A stretch of 64,000 bases of DNA from Chromobacterium rhizoryzae (GTDB lineage Bacteria; Pseudomonadota; Gammaproteobacteria; Burkholderiales; Chromobacteriaceae), in the NCBI RefSeq assembly GCF_020544465.1, contig NZ_CP066126.1:2418001-2482000 (forward strand), written 5' to 3'. Under the pieces are notes generated by a model. It was not told where the DNA came from. It worked only from the letters and a program-made list of their open reading frames with translations, and did not search any database. Below, one piece after another: positions 7,750-14,777 of this stretch. Numbering within the stretch: position 1 is the stretch's first letter; the number at the start of each line of letters is the position of its first letter. The translations under genes and the position numbers were made by a program.

Positions 7750-8121
7750 TCAGTGCGCCAAATGAGCCCGTTGGGCCAGCAAAAAGGCGCGGTTGGGCAC
7801 GCGCGGACGCTGCGCGTGGCGCGCCCAGTGAACCCGGTTGACCTGAGGCAGCTGGCAAAAATGCGCGGCTAGCTGGTTCAGGCAACGGCTGGCCACGTCC
7901 GGACAGGCGAAGAGCACGCTCAGACAGGCCAGGTCGTTGTCGCCGGCGGTCAGGGCGATGCGTTCCACCTCCAGGCCGCGGGCGTGCAATTGCTTGGCCG
8001 CTTGCACGCGCAGCATGGTCAGGTCCGCATGGACGCAAAAAATGTTCAACTGGTAAACGGCGGCCGGGGCGGTGGTTTTGCCTGGGCGCAGCAGGGCTGC
8101 CAGTTTAGTGATCAAGCGCAT
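7750..8121 (-). CDS. Small ACT-like protein, first paralog, mgtA operon
   Basis: 123 residues from ATG 8121, chosen because GGGAGG precedes it at about 6 nt; an upstream in-frame ATG at 8136 overlaps that signal. Core pattern: VYQLNIFCVHADLTMLRVQA, then DNDLACLSVLFACPDVASR, then LPQVNRVHWARH. It is a paralog of the genes at 7091 and 6500 and is the first gene after the structured leader. It is probably soluble. As with its paralogs, the nearest recognisable pattern is the ACT-like C-terminal domain of MgtC, but that assignment is by eye. It may sense or bind a ligand for the transporter; no function can be demonstrated here. Confidence 0.75.
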   Translation of the reverse strand: MRLITKLAALLRPGKTTAPAAVYQLNIFCVHADLTMLRVQAAKQLHARGLEVERIALTAGDNDLACLSVLFACPDVASRCLNQLAAHFCQLPQVNRVHWARHAQRPRVPNRAFLLAQRAHLAH

Positions 8122-8202
8122 GATGATTCCTCCCATTGGCGATGCAAGGAGGACGCGACGAAATCCGAAGGCAAACGCCGTCAAAGGGAATCCGTGCGCA
8201 AT

Positions 8203-8390
8203 CAGGCGGCAAGCCGCCTGCGCGGCGCGAATCTGGGGATGTCTGAAAAGCTTGGCCGTTCGGCCTGGGGTCCGGCTCGCACTGGGCCGCGCGCTAGGCG
8301 GGTCGCTGATGTGCGTTGTTGCCGAATTTTAGACACCACACCCTGTCATTGCAGGATGTGGCAGAGAAAAGGTTCTGCTAAATCCTGCAA
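8203..8390 (-). promoter_or_regulatory. Structured 5' leader of the mgtA operon
   Basis: Between the promoter and the first gene lie about 340 nt with no plausible protein gene but several strong hairpins. One has an outer stem TTGCAGGAT/ATCCTGCAA (8349-8357 with 8382-8390) enclosing an inner stem GCAGA/TCTGC. Another is GGCC-GTTC-GGCC (8254-8265). A third is the 18-nt palindrome CAGGCGGC-AA-GCCGCCTG (8203-8220). Mg2+-responsive leaders are known for mgtA and M-box genes; I do not recognise either consensus here, so this may be another class. Confidence 0.5.
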
Positions 8391-8465
8391 GACGGCGTTG
8401 CGATACAAGATCGACTACTTCCGTCGTTGTCCACGATGAACCTTTGCAGTATTTGAGATGCCCGG

Positions 8466-8494
8466 ATTATAGGGGGCTTTACGAGGATAGGCAA
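8466..8494 (-). promoter_or_regulatory. Sigma-70-type promoter of the mgtA operon
   Basis: On the minus strand TTGCCT (-35, 8489-8494), a 17-bp spacer and a perfect TATAAT (-10, 8466-8471). Transcription would start near 8459, giving the long leader described above. Confidence 0.75.
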
Positions 8495-8637
8495 TCCTGA
8501 ATCAAACTTTTTTACATTTTTGTGTGCGGCGCAACACTAAATAAGCCATGGGCATGGGATGGAATGAAAAACGGCGTCGCAATGCCTGAAGCCGGGTCTT
8601 CAATGCGGCGGATATTCGCCGTTTATTAATATAAGAA

Positions 8638-8776
8638 ACGGTTCAAAGTCTCGCGAGCCAGAACAAGACAAGGCGAAAACGAGCGTAAGAGCGGAATTGC
8701 TCGTGGCGCATGAGCCTGTTGAGCTCGCACTCACCCTGCAAGGCTTCACGAAGCGCGGCAGACTTTGAGCCGGTTT
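8638..8776 (-). repeat. Interspersed ~140-bp repeat, copy 1
   Basis: On the minus strand it starts GGCTCAAAGTCTGCCGCGC, runs through CGTTTTCGCCTTGTC, and ends CTCGCGAGACTTTGAACCG. The two ends are inverted repeats of each other. It lies just past the GST stop codon. It shares order and many bases with the copies at 11486, 18200, 19843, 21474 and 39517. Confidence 0.7.
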
Positions 8777-8785
8777 CAGCAGGAA

Positions 8786-9460
8786 TCAATCGTCGCCGTA
8801 AGCGTAAGGCCCGCCTTTTTCCAGCGCGGCCCGATAGGCCGGCCGCGCATGGACGCGGCGAAGGAAGTCCAGCGCATGCGGATGTTCCCGATTCAGATAA
8901 CCGCGCGCGCGCGCGGCTTCCAGCGGAAAACTCATCTGGATGTCGGCGGCGCTGAAGACGGGGCCGGCGAACCAGCCGTGGCGGGCCAGGCAGCGGTCGG
9001 CATGGCTGAGCAGCGCGTCCAGCTGCGGTTGCAGATAGGCGCGACGGACGCCGGCGGCCAGTTTGCGCGCCAGCGGCCGCAGCAGCCAAGGGACCGGCGG
9101 CCGGTCCAGCCGCGAGAACACCAGGCTCATCACCAAGGGCGGCATCAGCGAGCCTTCGGCGTGGTGCAGCCAGAACAGGTAGTCGCTGTGCTCCGGTGCG
9201 CCGGCGGCGGGCTTGAGCCGGCCTGAGCCGTAGGTGTCCACCAGGTAGTCGACGATGGCGCCGGATTCGGCCAGGGTCAGCTCGCCGTCGCTGATCACCG
9301 GGGACTTGCCCAGAGGGTGCGCCGCCTTGAGTTCCGGCGGGGCGAGCAGGGTGAGCGGATCGCGCTGGTAGTGCTGAATGCGGTAGTGCAGGTTCAGCTC
9401 CTCCAGCAGCCAGAGCACGCGTTGCGAGCGGGAATTGTTCAAGTGGTGGACGGTGATCAT
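8786..9460 (-). CDS. Glutathione S-transferase family protein
   Basis: 224 residues. An N-terminal thioredoxin-like domain (1-80) carries the glutathione-site elements NNSRSQRVLWLLEEL, GKSPVISDG and LAESGAIVDYL; an all-helical C-terminal domain follows. The SRSQR arrangement is typical of Gtt1-like GSTs. Expected role: conjugation or reduction with glutathione in the cytosol; the substrate is unknown. It sits 30 nt after the Lrp-type regulator gene on the same strand, so the two may form a transcription unit. The start gives a full-length domain; no strong ribosome binding site is seen. Confidence 0.9.
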   Translation of the reverse strand: MITVHHLNNSRSQRVLWLLEELNLHYRIQHYQRDPLTLLAPPELKAAHPLGKSPVISDGELTLAESGAIVDYLVDTYGSGRLKPAAGAPEHSDYLFWLHHAEGSLMPPLVMSLVFSRLDRPPVPWLLRPLARKLAAGVRRAYLQPQLDALLSHADRCLARHGWFAGPVFSAADIQMSFPLEAARARGYLNREHPHALDFLRRVHARPAYRAALEKGGPYAYGDD

Positions 9461-9490
9461 GGGCGGGTTCTTCCATTGCGCCGGAGCGCG

Positions 9491-9964
9491 CTAGATGGGG
9501 AGCCGGCTGCCGGCCTTGACTTCGCGCAGCGCCAGGCTGGAGTGGATGGAGTGCAGGCCCGGGGTGCGGCGCAGCACGGTTTCGATGAAGTCGCTGTACG
9601 CGTCCAGATTAGGCGCGACCACTTGCAGCAGATAGTCGGCGTCGCCGGTGATCTTGTGGCAGGACAGCACCTCCGGGCGCTCCCGCATCCGGTCTTCAAA
9701 ACGATTGGGCGCGTCGTCGGCGTGCTGGCCGAAGCTGAGCCGGACAAAGGCCAGCACATCATAGCCCAGCTTGCGGCGGTCCAGATTGGCCTGGTAGTCC
9801 TTGATGTAGCCGGCTTCCTCCAGCCGCTTCAGCCGCCGCCAGCAGGGGGTGACGCTGAGGGACAGCCGTTCGGCCAACTTGGGGTTGGACATCGCTCCGT
9901 CCTGCTGCAGCAAGCGCAACAGAGTTAGATCCGTATCATCCAGCGGGGTTTTGAGTCTATTCAT
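9491..9964 (-). CDS. Lrp/AsnC family transcriptional regulator
   Basis: 157 residues. The N-terminal AsnC-type helix-turn-helix (about 8-60) includes LDDTDLTLLRLLQQDG and NPKLAERLSLSVTPCWRRLKRLEEAGYI, and the C-terminal RAM ligand-binding domain includes VLSCHKITGDADYLLQVV. ATG 9964 is used; a TTG two codons upstream is an alternative. It is transcribed divergently from the acetylpolyamine amidohydrolase-like gene with about 136 bp between them, a common arrangement for an Lrp-type regulator and its target, so control of that gene is likely but inferred. Confidence 0.93.
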   Translation of the reverse strand: MNRLKTPLDDTDLTLLRLLQQDGAMSNPKLAERLSLSVTPCWRRLKRLEEAGYIKDYQANLDRRKLGYDVLAFVRLSFGQHADDAPNRFEDRMRERPEVLSCHKITGDADYLLQVVAPNLDAYSDFIETVLRRTPGLHSIHSSLALREVKAGSRLPI

Positions 9965-10100
9965 GCTCAATAATCGCTTTCAATATTGCTTTCTTGCTCC
10001 AGATTAGCGCCGAAGGCGGGGCAAAAGCAAAACTATTCCAGCGGCCGCGGCGCATACTGGGGCCTTGCCTTATTCAAGCGAGAAACGAGGAGGGACGGGG

Positions 10101-11141
10101 ATGTTGACGATTTACAGCGACGCGCACCATCTGCACCATGGTTGCGAGTTGAAAGACGGGGTCTTGATGCCCTGTTTCGAGCAGCCGGGGCGCGCCGACA
10201 CCATCTTGGCGCGAGTGAGGGCGACGGGGCTGGGCCCGGTGGCCGCGCCGAGCGAATACGATAGCGAACGTTACGCCCGCGTGCACAGCCAGCGCTATGT
10301 ACGTTTTCTGGAACGGGCCTGGGACGAATGGACCGCCGCCGGCCGCAGCCACGACGCCTTGCCGCTGATCTGGCCGGTGCGCGATCTGCGCGGCGACATC
10401 GAACCCGAATTCATCGACGGCAAGCTGGGTTTTTACGCGATGGACGCCGGGGTGGCGATTACCGCCGGCACCTGGAGGGCGGCGCGCGCCAGCGCCGACG
10501 TGGCCTTGACCGGCATGGACGCCTTGCTGGCGGGAGAGAAAAGCGCCTTCGCGCTGTGCCGGCCGCCCGGCCACCACGCGGCCGCCGAGTATATGGGCGG
10601 CTACTGCTATCTGAACAACGCGGCGATCGCGGCGCAGTCCTGCCTGGACGGCGGCGCGGCCAGGGTGGCCTTGCTGGACGTGGACTACCATCACGGCAAC
10701 GGCGGGCAGAGCATTTTTTACGAGCGCGACGATGTGATGTTTCTGTCCTTGCACGGCGATCCCAAATCCTCCTACCCGTATTTTTCCGGCCATCGCGACG
10801 AGCGGGGGCGGGGCGCCGGCCTGGGCTTCAATCACAATTACCCGCTGCCGCACGGCACCGGCTGGCCGGCCTACGGCGAAGCCTTGCGCCACGCTTGCGG
10901 GCAAATAGCCGCTTATGCGCCGGACGCGCTGGTGGTGTCGCTGGGCGTGGACACCTTCAAGGATGACCCGATCAGCCAGTTCCGCCTGGAGAGCGAAGAC
11001 TTCCTGCGTCTGGGCGCATGCATCGCCGGGCTGGGTTTGCCGACGCTGTTCGTGATGGAGGGCGGTTATATGGTGGACGATATCGGCGTCAACGCGGTGA
11101 ATGTGTTGACGGGCTTCCAGGCGGGCGGCGTAGGCGTTTGA
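10101..11141 (+). CDS. Histone deacetylase family / acetylpolyamine amidohydrolase
   Basis: 346 residues. ATG 10101 is chosen because GAGGAGGGA precedes it at good spacing. Deacetylase signatures: CRPPGHHA with the catalytic histidine pair at 158-159, NNAAIAAQ, zinc-site LLDVDYHHGNG, FLSLHGDP and the late EGGYM. The N-terminal pattern (SDAHHLHHG) and the pattern DGKLGFYAMDAGVAI match bacterial acetylpolyamine amidohydrolases, which deacetylate N-acetylputrescine, N-acetylcadaverine or acetylspermidine with a zinc ion in the cytosol. An SSAT-like acetyltransferase lies 7 kb away (18341-18820). The family is certain; the substrate is inferred from resemblance. Confidence 0.9.
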   Translation: MLTIYSDAHHLHHGCELKDGVLMPCFEQPGRADTILARVRATGLGPVAAPSEYDSERYARVHSQRYVRFLERAWDEWTAAGRSHDALPLIWPVRDLRGDIEPEFIDGKLGFYAMDAGVAITAGTWRAARASADVALTGMDALLAGEKSAFALCRPPGHHAAAEYMGGYCYLNNAAIAAQSCLDGGAARVALLDVDYHHGNGGQSIFYERDDVMFLSLHGDPKSSYPYFSGHRDERGRGAGLGFNHNYPLPHGTGWPAYGEALRHACGQIAAYAPDALVVSLGVDTFKDDPISQFRLESEDFLRLGACIAGLGLPTLFVMEGGYMVDDIGVNAVNVLTGFQAGGVGV

Positions 11142-11151
11142 CCTGGGTCAG

Positions 11152-11175
11152 CCCGGCGGCGAATAAATCGCCGGG
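11152..11175 (+). terminator. Hairpin after the deacetylase gene
   Basis: CCCGGCG/CGCCGGG stem with a 10-nt loop begins 10 nt past the stop codon. No T tract is present, so its efficiency as a terminator is uncertain. Confidence 0.35.
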
Positions 11176-11196
11176 CCGCCGGCCGGCAAGCCGAAC

Positions 11197-11250
11197 TTGT
11201 GAAAAAAATGTAAAAAGCATAGAGTGGCGGGTGTAAAATTGCTTACACCC
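11197..11250 (+). promoter_or_regulatory. Promoter with overlapping palindrome, small membrane protein gene
   Basis: TTGTGA (11197-11202), 17-bp spacer, TAGAGT (11220-11225): a moderate sigma-70 match. Directly downstream, an 8-bp inverted repeat GGGTGTAA-N6-TTACACCC (11229-11250) covers the expected transcription start, a typical repressor-operator position. The regulator is not identifiable. Confidence 0.45.
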
Positions 11251-11272
11251 GACAACTTCAGAGTTATTTCTC

Positions 11273-11467
11273 ATGAAAAGCGGCCATCCCGACTCCGCAG
11301 ATCGAAGTCCCAGCGCGTTTTATCAGCATTTTTCGCCCAACCTGCCCCTGGCGGGCAAACGCCATGTCAAATGGCGGCTCAGCGCCCGACAGGAGGAAGT
11401 CTTGCTGCATGCGGCGTTGATCGCCTGTATCGCGCTGGTGGGGCTGTTCGCCTATCTACGCCACTAA
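11273..11467 (+). CDS. Small single-pass membrane protein, unknown function
   Basis: 64 residues: a polar, basic N-terminal part (1-40) and one hydrophobic segment at about 45-61 (LLHAALIACIALVGLFAYL), ending in RH. The N-terminal part contains FYQHFSPN. No recognised domain. It has its own promoter-like sequence and palindrome upstream and stands alone between the deacetylase gene and a repeat copy. No strong Shine-Dalgarno is seen before the ATG, so the start and even the gene are less certain than its neighbours. Confidence 0.6.
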   Translation: MKSGHPDSADRSPSAFYQHFSPNLPLAGKRHVKWRLSARQEEVLLHAALIACIALVGLFAYLRH

Positions 11468-11485
11468 GCGCCCGTTCCAAGGAAT

Positions 11486-11630
11486 CCATTCAAAGTCCGC
11501 CGCGCTTCGTGAGGCGTGGCGCGGCGAGCGCCGGCGTTCGGCATGCTCGCGCGCCCCTCGTACATTCCGCTTTCTCAGCCGCAACGCCTTGTCTCGCCTT
11601 AGCTCGCGAGATCGTAAACACGTTCCAAGG
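11486..11630 (+). repeat. Interspersed ~140-bp repeat, copy 2
   Basis: Starts TTCAAAGTCCGCCGCGCTTC, contains the shared CTTTCTCAGCCGCAACGCC and CTTGTCTCGCC, and ends CTCGCGAGATCGTAAAC. It fills most of the space between the small membrane protein gene and the acyl-CoA dehydrogenase gene. A second partial end (TTTTGAACGGCTTCTAAG) follows at about 11680-11697. Confidence 0.7.
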
Positions 11631-11692
11631 CCCGCCGGCAAAGCCTTATCCTGCGTTGCGCAGCGCGAGGCGGGGCGAATTTTGAACGGCTT

Positions 11693-12799
11693 CTAAGCCG
11701 GCTGCGCCTGTTCCGCGAGATCGATTTCGCGTCGCAGCTGTTTCAGCGTCGGCGTCACGATGGCGATGAAGCTGGCCTCGCGCAGCCGGCGCTGCGCCGA
11801 ATGCGACAGCAGAAAGCCGGCCGCGCCGGCGTGCAGCTGAGCCGACATCGCCGCGCGCAGACACAATTCGCCCACTGCGGCGCGCAAGCGCAGCACGCTC
11901 AAGGGTTGAACCTGGCCCGCCTCGGCCTGAGGCGCCAGCGTTTTCGCCTCGCGCCACAAACCGGCCAGTTCGGCCGCCAGATCCTGATACGAGTGGTCCA
12001 GCCAGCGATTCTGCTCGCCGTCGCGCAGATTGGCTTCCTGGATGTCGTCCAGGCAGCCTTGCACAATGCCCAGGCCCGCCGCCGCCTGCGCCAGCACGAA
12101 GCCGGGGCGGACGCGCCGTATGAAGGCGGCGAAGTCGGCTGGTTCCGCCGCCACCCGCTCGGCGGGCACCAACACCTTGTCCAGCCTCACGCTCAATGTG
12201 CGGGTGCCGGCCATGCCGGCGGTGGGCGGCCCGTCGCAGAGCCGTACCCCCGGCGCGTCGCAATCGGCGACGAAGACCAGCTTGCCGCCGTCCGAAGCGG
12301 CCGCCGCCGCGGCGAACACATGGCCGCCGCCGATATTGGACACCCAGGGCAGATCGCCGGATATCCGATACCCGCTGGGGCAAGGTTCGGCATGCAGCCG
12401 CAGCGGCTCAAGGCCGGCCAGGTGCTTGATGGCGTTGGACAGGCCGGGGCCGCCCAGCTGCCGGCCCGCGGCCAGTTCCGTCATCAGCGATCTCAGCTCC
12501 GCCCGCGGCGCCGCGTGGCGCAGCAGCCAGACGCTGGCGCTCTGGCACCAGGCTAGAAAGGCGGTGCTGCCGCAAACCGCGCCGACTTCGGCGATGGCCG
12601 CCATCGCCGCGACCAGGCCCGGCCCGTCGCCGGCTTCCGTCGGCAACAGGGCCGCGTAGGCGCCGTCTTCTCCCAGGCCGCGCAATATCTCCTCCGGATA
12701 ATATCCTTGCTGATCGATGGCGGCGGCCAGCGGCGACAGTTGCAGGCGGACGCGTTGGTCTACGCGGCGGAGCAGGGCGAGGGATTCGGCTTGGTGCAT
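11693..12799 (-). CDS. Acyl-CoA dehydrogenase-like flavoprotein
   Basis: 368 residues from ATG 12799; an open frame continues upstream to 12922, but that extension looks non-homologous. Domain order fits the family: helical N-terminal region (GPGLVAAMAAIAEVGAVCGSTAFLAWCQ), a middle beta domain with SGDLPWVSNI and LSVRLDKVLVP, and a C-terminal four-helix part. The general reaction is FAD-dependent alpha,beta-dehydrogenation or, in relatives such as SfnB/DszC, flavin-dependent oxygenation; the C-terminal catalytic base typical of true acyl-CoA dehydrogenases is not obvious. No partner genes are adjacent, so the substrate is unknown. Confidence 0.82.
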   Translation of the reverse strand: MHQAESLALLRRVDQRVRLQLSPLAAAIDQQGYYPEEILRGLGEDGAYAALLPTEAGDGPGLVAAMAAIAEVGAVCGSTAFLAWCQSASVWLLRHAAPRAELRSLMTELAAGRQLGGPGLSNAIKHLAGLEPLRLHAEPCPSGYRISGDLPWVSNIGGGHVFAAAAAASDGGKLVFVADCDAPGVRLCDGPPTAGMAGTRTLSVRLDKVLVPAERVAAEPADFAAFIRRVRPGFVLAQAAAGLGIVQGCLDDIQEANLRDGEQNRWLDHSYQDLAAELAGLWREAKTLAPQAEAGQVQPLSVLRLRAAVGELCLRAAMSAQLHAGAAGFLLSHSAQRRLREASFIAIVTPTLKQLRREIDLAEQAQPA

Positions 12800-13009
12800 G
12801 GCGCGGGGAGGGGCGTGGTTGATTTCAGCGGCATTCTGGGCGGGATAGACGGCGCTGTCTATGTGTACAGCATGACATCTGTCCCTGCCGATTGAGCGCG
12901 CGGCGGAACTTGTCCGCGCCATCGCGGCTCTATCTTTTTTATCATTGACACCGTTCCCGCCGCGCTTTGGCGCGGGCAGTTCATAAGCGCGGAACGGGGA
13001 AAGGTTCCG

Positions 13010-13483
13010 ATGAGCGCATCTCCCACTCTATCCCTTGGCCTGCTGCTGGCCGCGCTAGGCCTGGCAGGCCCCAGTCTGGCGCTGGACCTGGACCTCAAGC
13101 CGACGCCGCCCGAAACGGCGAGCCCCGCGGCCAAGCCGCCGCCGGGCTGGAGCCTGGGCTACGACAGCAAACGCTTCAGCTATCCGCCGTCCGAGCGCAC
13201 CCGCCTGCTGGCGGACCAGGCGCTGCGCAGCAAGCAAGAGCCCAAGACGCCGGTGGACTGCCAAAGCCATCCCGGCTATGCCTATTGCCAGCCCAAGGGC
13301 GCCGAGCGCGCCTACGCCTCCGCGCCGCCCCAGCCCATGGGCAGCGCCAAGCTTTGCGATCAGGACCCCTATTCGCCGCAATGCGCGGACAGCGCCTTGC
13401 AGCTGCATACCCGCAACAGCAATTGCGCGCCGGACGATAGAAACTGCCAGGGGCTGGGTCTCAGCCTCAAGTGGGGCGACTGA
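13010..13483 (+). CDS. Exported protein of unknown function
   Basis: 157 residues with a signal peptide (about 1-24, ending SLALD). The mature protein is proline-rich at its start (LKPTPPETASPAAKPPPG) and contains at least six cysteines in the second half (VDCQSHPGYAYCQ, AKLCDQDPYSPQCAD, SNCAPDDRNCQG), suggesting disulphide bonds in the periplasm. No known domain recognised. AAGG lies about 6 nt before the ATG. It precedes sbcD by 73 nt on the same strand without evident functional link. Confidence 0.72.
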   Translation: MSASPTLSLGLLLAALGLAGPSLALDLDLKPTPPETASPAAKPPPGWSLGYDSKRFSYPPSERTRLLADQALRSKQEPKTPVDCQSHPGYAYCQPKGAERAYASAPPQPMGSAKLCDQDPYSPQCADSALQLHTRNSNCAPDDRNCQGLGLSLKWGD

Positions 13484-13556
13484 GCCGAGGTCCGGGACTG
13501 GACGGGACGCGGCAAGCCGGTAAACTGCCGGGCATTGAACCCACACAGCGGCCGGC

Positions 13557-14777
13557 ATGCGCATCCTCCACACCTCGGACTGGCACTTGGGCCAGCATTT
13601 CATCGGCAAAACCCGCCTGGCGGAGCACCAGGCCTTCATCCACTGGCTGCTGGAGCAGGCCGACGTCCACCGGGCCGACGTCGTGCTGGTGGCCGGCGAC
13701 ATTTTCGACACCGGCGCGCCGCCCAGCTACGCGCGCGAACTCTACAACGGCCTGATCGCCGCCGCTCATCGCGCCGGCGTGCAACTGGTGCTGCTGGGCG
13801 GCAATCACGACTCCGTGGCCACGCTGGCGGAAAGCCGCGCGCTGCTGTCCTATCTGTCCGCCAGCGTGGTGCCGGCCCTGAGCGAGGACCCGGCCGATCA
13901 GGTCCTGATGCTCAAGCGCCGCGACGGCGAGCCGGGCGCGCTGCTGTGCGCTTTGCCCTATATCCGCCCGCGCGACGTGCTGCGCAGCCAGGCCGGCCAG
14001 AGCGCCGAGCAAAAGCAGCAATCCTTGCAGGACGCCATACGCGAACGCTACCGGCAGGTGTACGAGCAAGCGCTCCGCCGCCGCGAACAATTGGGCCTGC
14101 CCCTGCCCATCGTCGCCAGCGGCCACCTGACCACGGTGGGCGCCAGCGCCAGCGAATCCGTGCGCGAAATCTACGTCGGCGCGCTGGAAGCCTTTCCCAG
14201 CAACGCCTTCCCTCCGGCCGACTACATCGCCCTGGGCCACATCCACCGGCCGCAGAAAGTGGGCGGCCACGAGCACATCCGTTACAGCGGCTCGCCCATC
14301 CCGCTGAGCTTCGACGAAGCCGGCCAGGGCAAGGAGGTGTTGCTGGCGGAGCTGGACGAGCAGGGCCTAGGCTCCGTCCGGCCGCTGGCGGTGCCTTGCT
14401 TCCAGCCCTTGCGCTCGGTGCGCGGCAGCCTGGCGCAGTTGCCGGCGCTGTTGGCGCAGGCGGCGGAGGCCGGCAGCGCGGAACGGCCGGTCTGGCTGGA
14501 GATCGTGGTCAGCGCCGACGACTACCTGAGCGATCTGTCCGCCCGCGCGCAGGCGCTGTGCGCCGACCTGCCGCTGGAGCTCTTGCGCGTGCGGCGCGAC
14601 CGCGGGCAGGCCGCCTCAGGGCTGGCCTCGGCCGCCGGCGAAACCCTGGACGAACTGACGCCGCTGGACGTGTTCGAGCGCCGGCTGGCGCTGGAAACCC
14701 TTGATCCGCCGCTGCAGGAGCAACTGCGGCTGCGCTATCGCGAAACCCTGGCCGCCTTGCGGGAGGAACAGGCATGA
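13557..14777 (+). CDS. sbcD: Exonuclease SbcCD, nuclease subunit SbcD
   Basis: 406 residues. The calcineurin-like phosphoesterase metal-binding motifs are complete: ILHTSDWHLGQ, VLVAGDIFDTG, LLGGNHDS, SGHLTT and LGHIHRPQ; the capping and SbcC-binding region follows (about 290-406). SbcD supplies the Mn2+-dependent nuclease centre of the SbcCD complex, which cleaves hairpins and protein-blocked DNA ends. The stop overlaps the start of sbcC by 4 bp (ATGA), so the two are translationally coupled. Confidence 0.96.
   Translation: MRILHTSDWHLGQHFIGKTRLAEHQAFIHWLLEQADVHRADVVLVAGDIFDTGAPPSYARELYNGLIAAAHRAGVQLVLLGGNHDSVATLAESRALLSYLSASVVPALSEDPADQVLMLKRRDGEPGALLCALPYIRPRDVLRSQAGQSAEQKQQSLQDAIRERYRQVYEQALRRREQLGLPLPIVASGHLTTVGASASESVREIYVGALEAFPSNAFPPADYIALGHIHRPQKVGGHEHIRYSGSPIPLSFDEAGQGKEVLLAELDEQGLGSVRPLAVPCFQPLRSVRGSLAQLPALLAQAAEAGSAERPVWLEIVVSADDYLSDLSARAQALCADLPLELLRVRRDRGQAASGLASAAGETLDELTPLDVFERRLALETLDPPLQEQLRLRYRETLAALREEQA

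Noticed and set aside
8502..8549. Short ORF on the minus strand just upstream of the magnesium operon promoter, tested as another leader peptide
   Set aside because: It lies upstream of the promoter, lacks a ribosome binding site and has no acidic/proline start.
11231..11250. Palindrome TGTAA-N6-TTACA considered as a TyrR or GlnR box
   Set aside because: Arm spacing does not fit either consensus (two bases short for TyrR, one short for GlnR).
12945..12967. Perfect TTGACA upstream of the exported-protein gene at 13010
   Set aside because: At 16-18 bp spacing the -10 position is entirely GC-rich, so a promoter is not supported.
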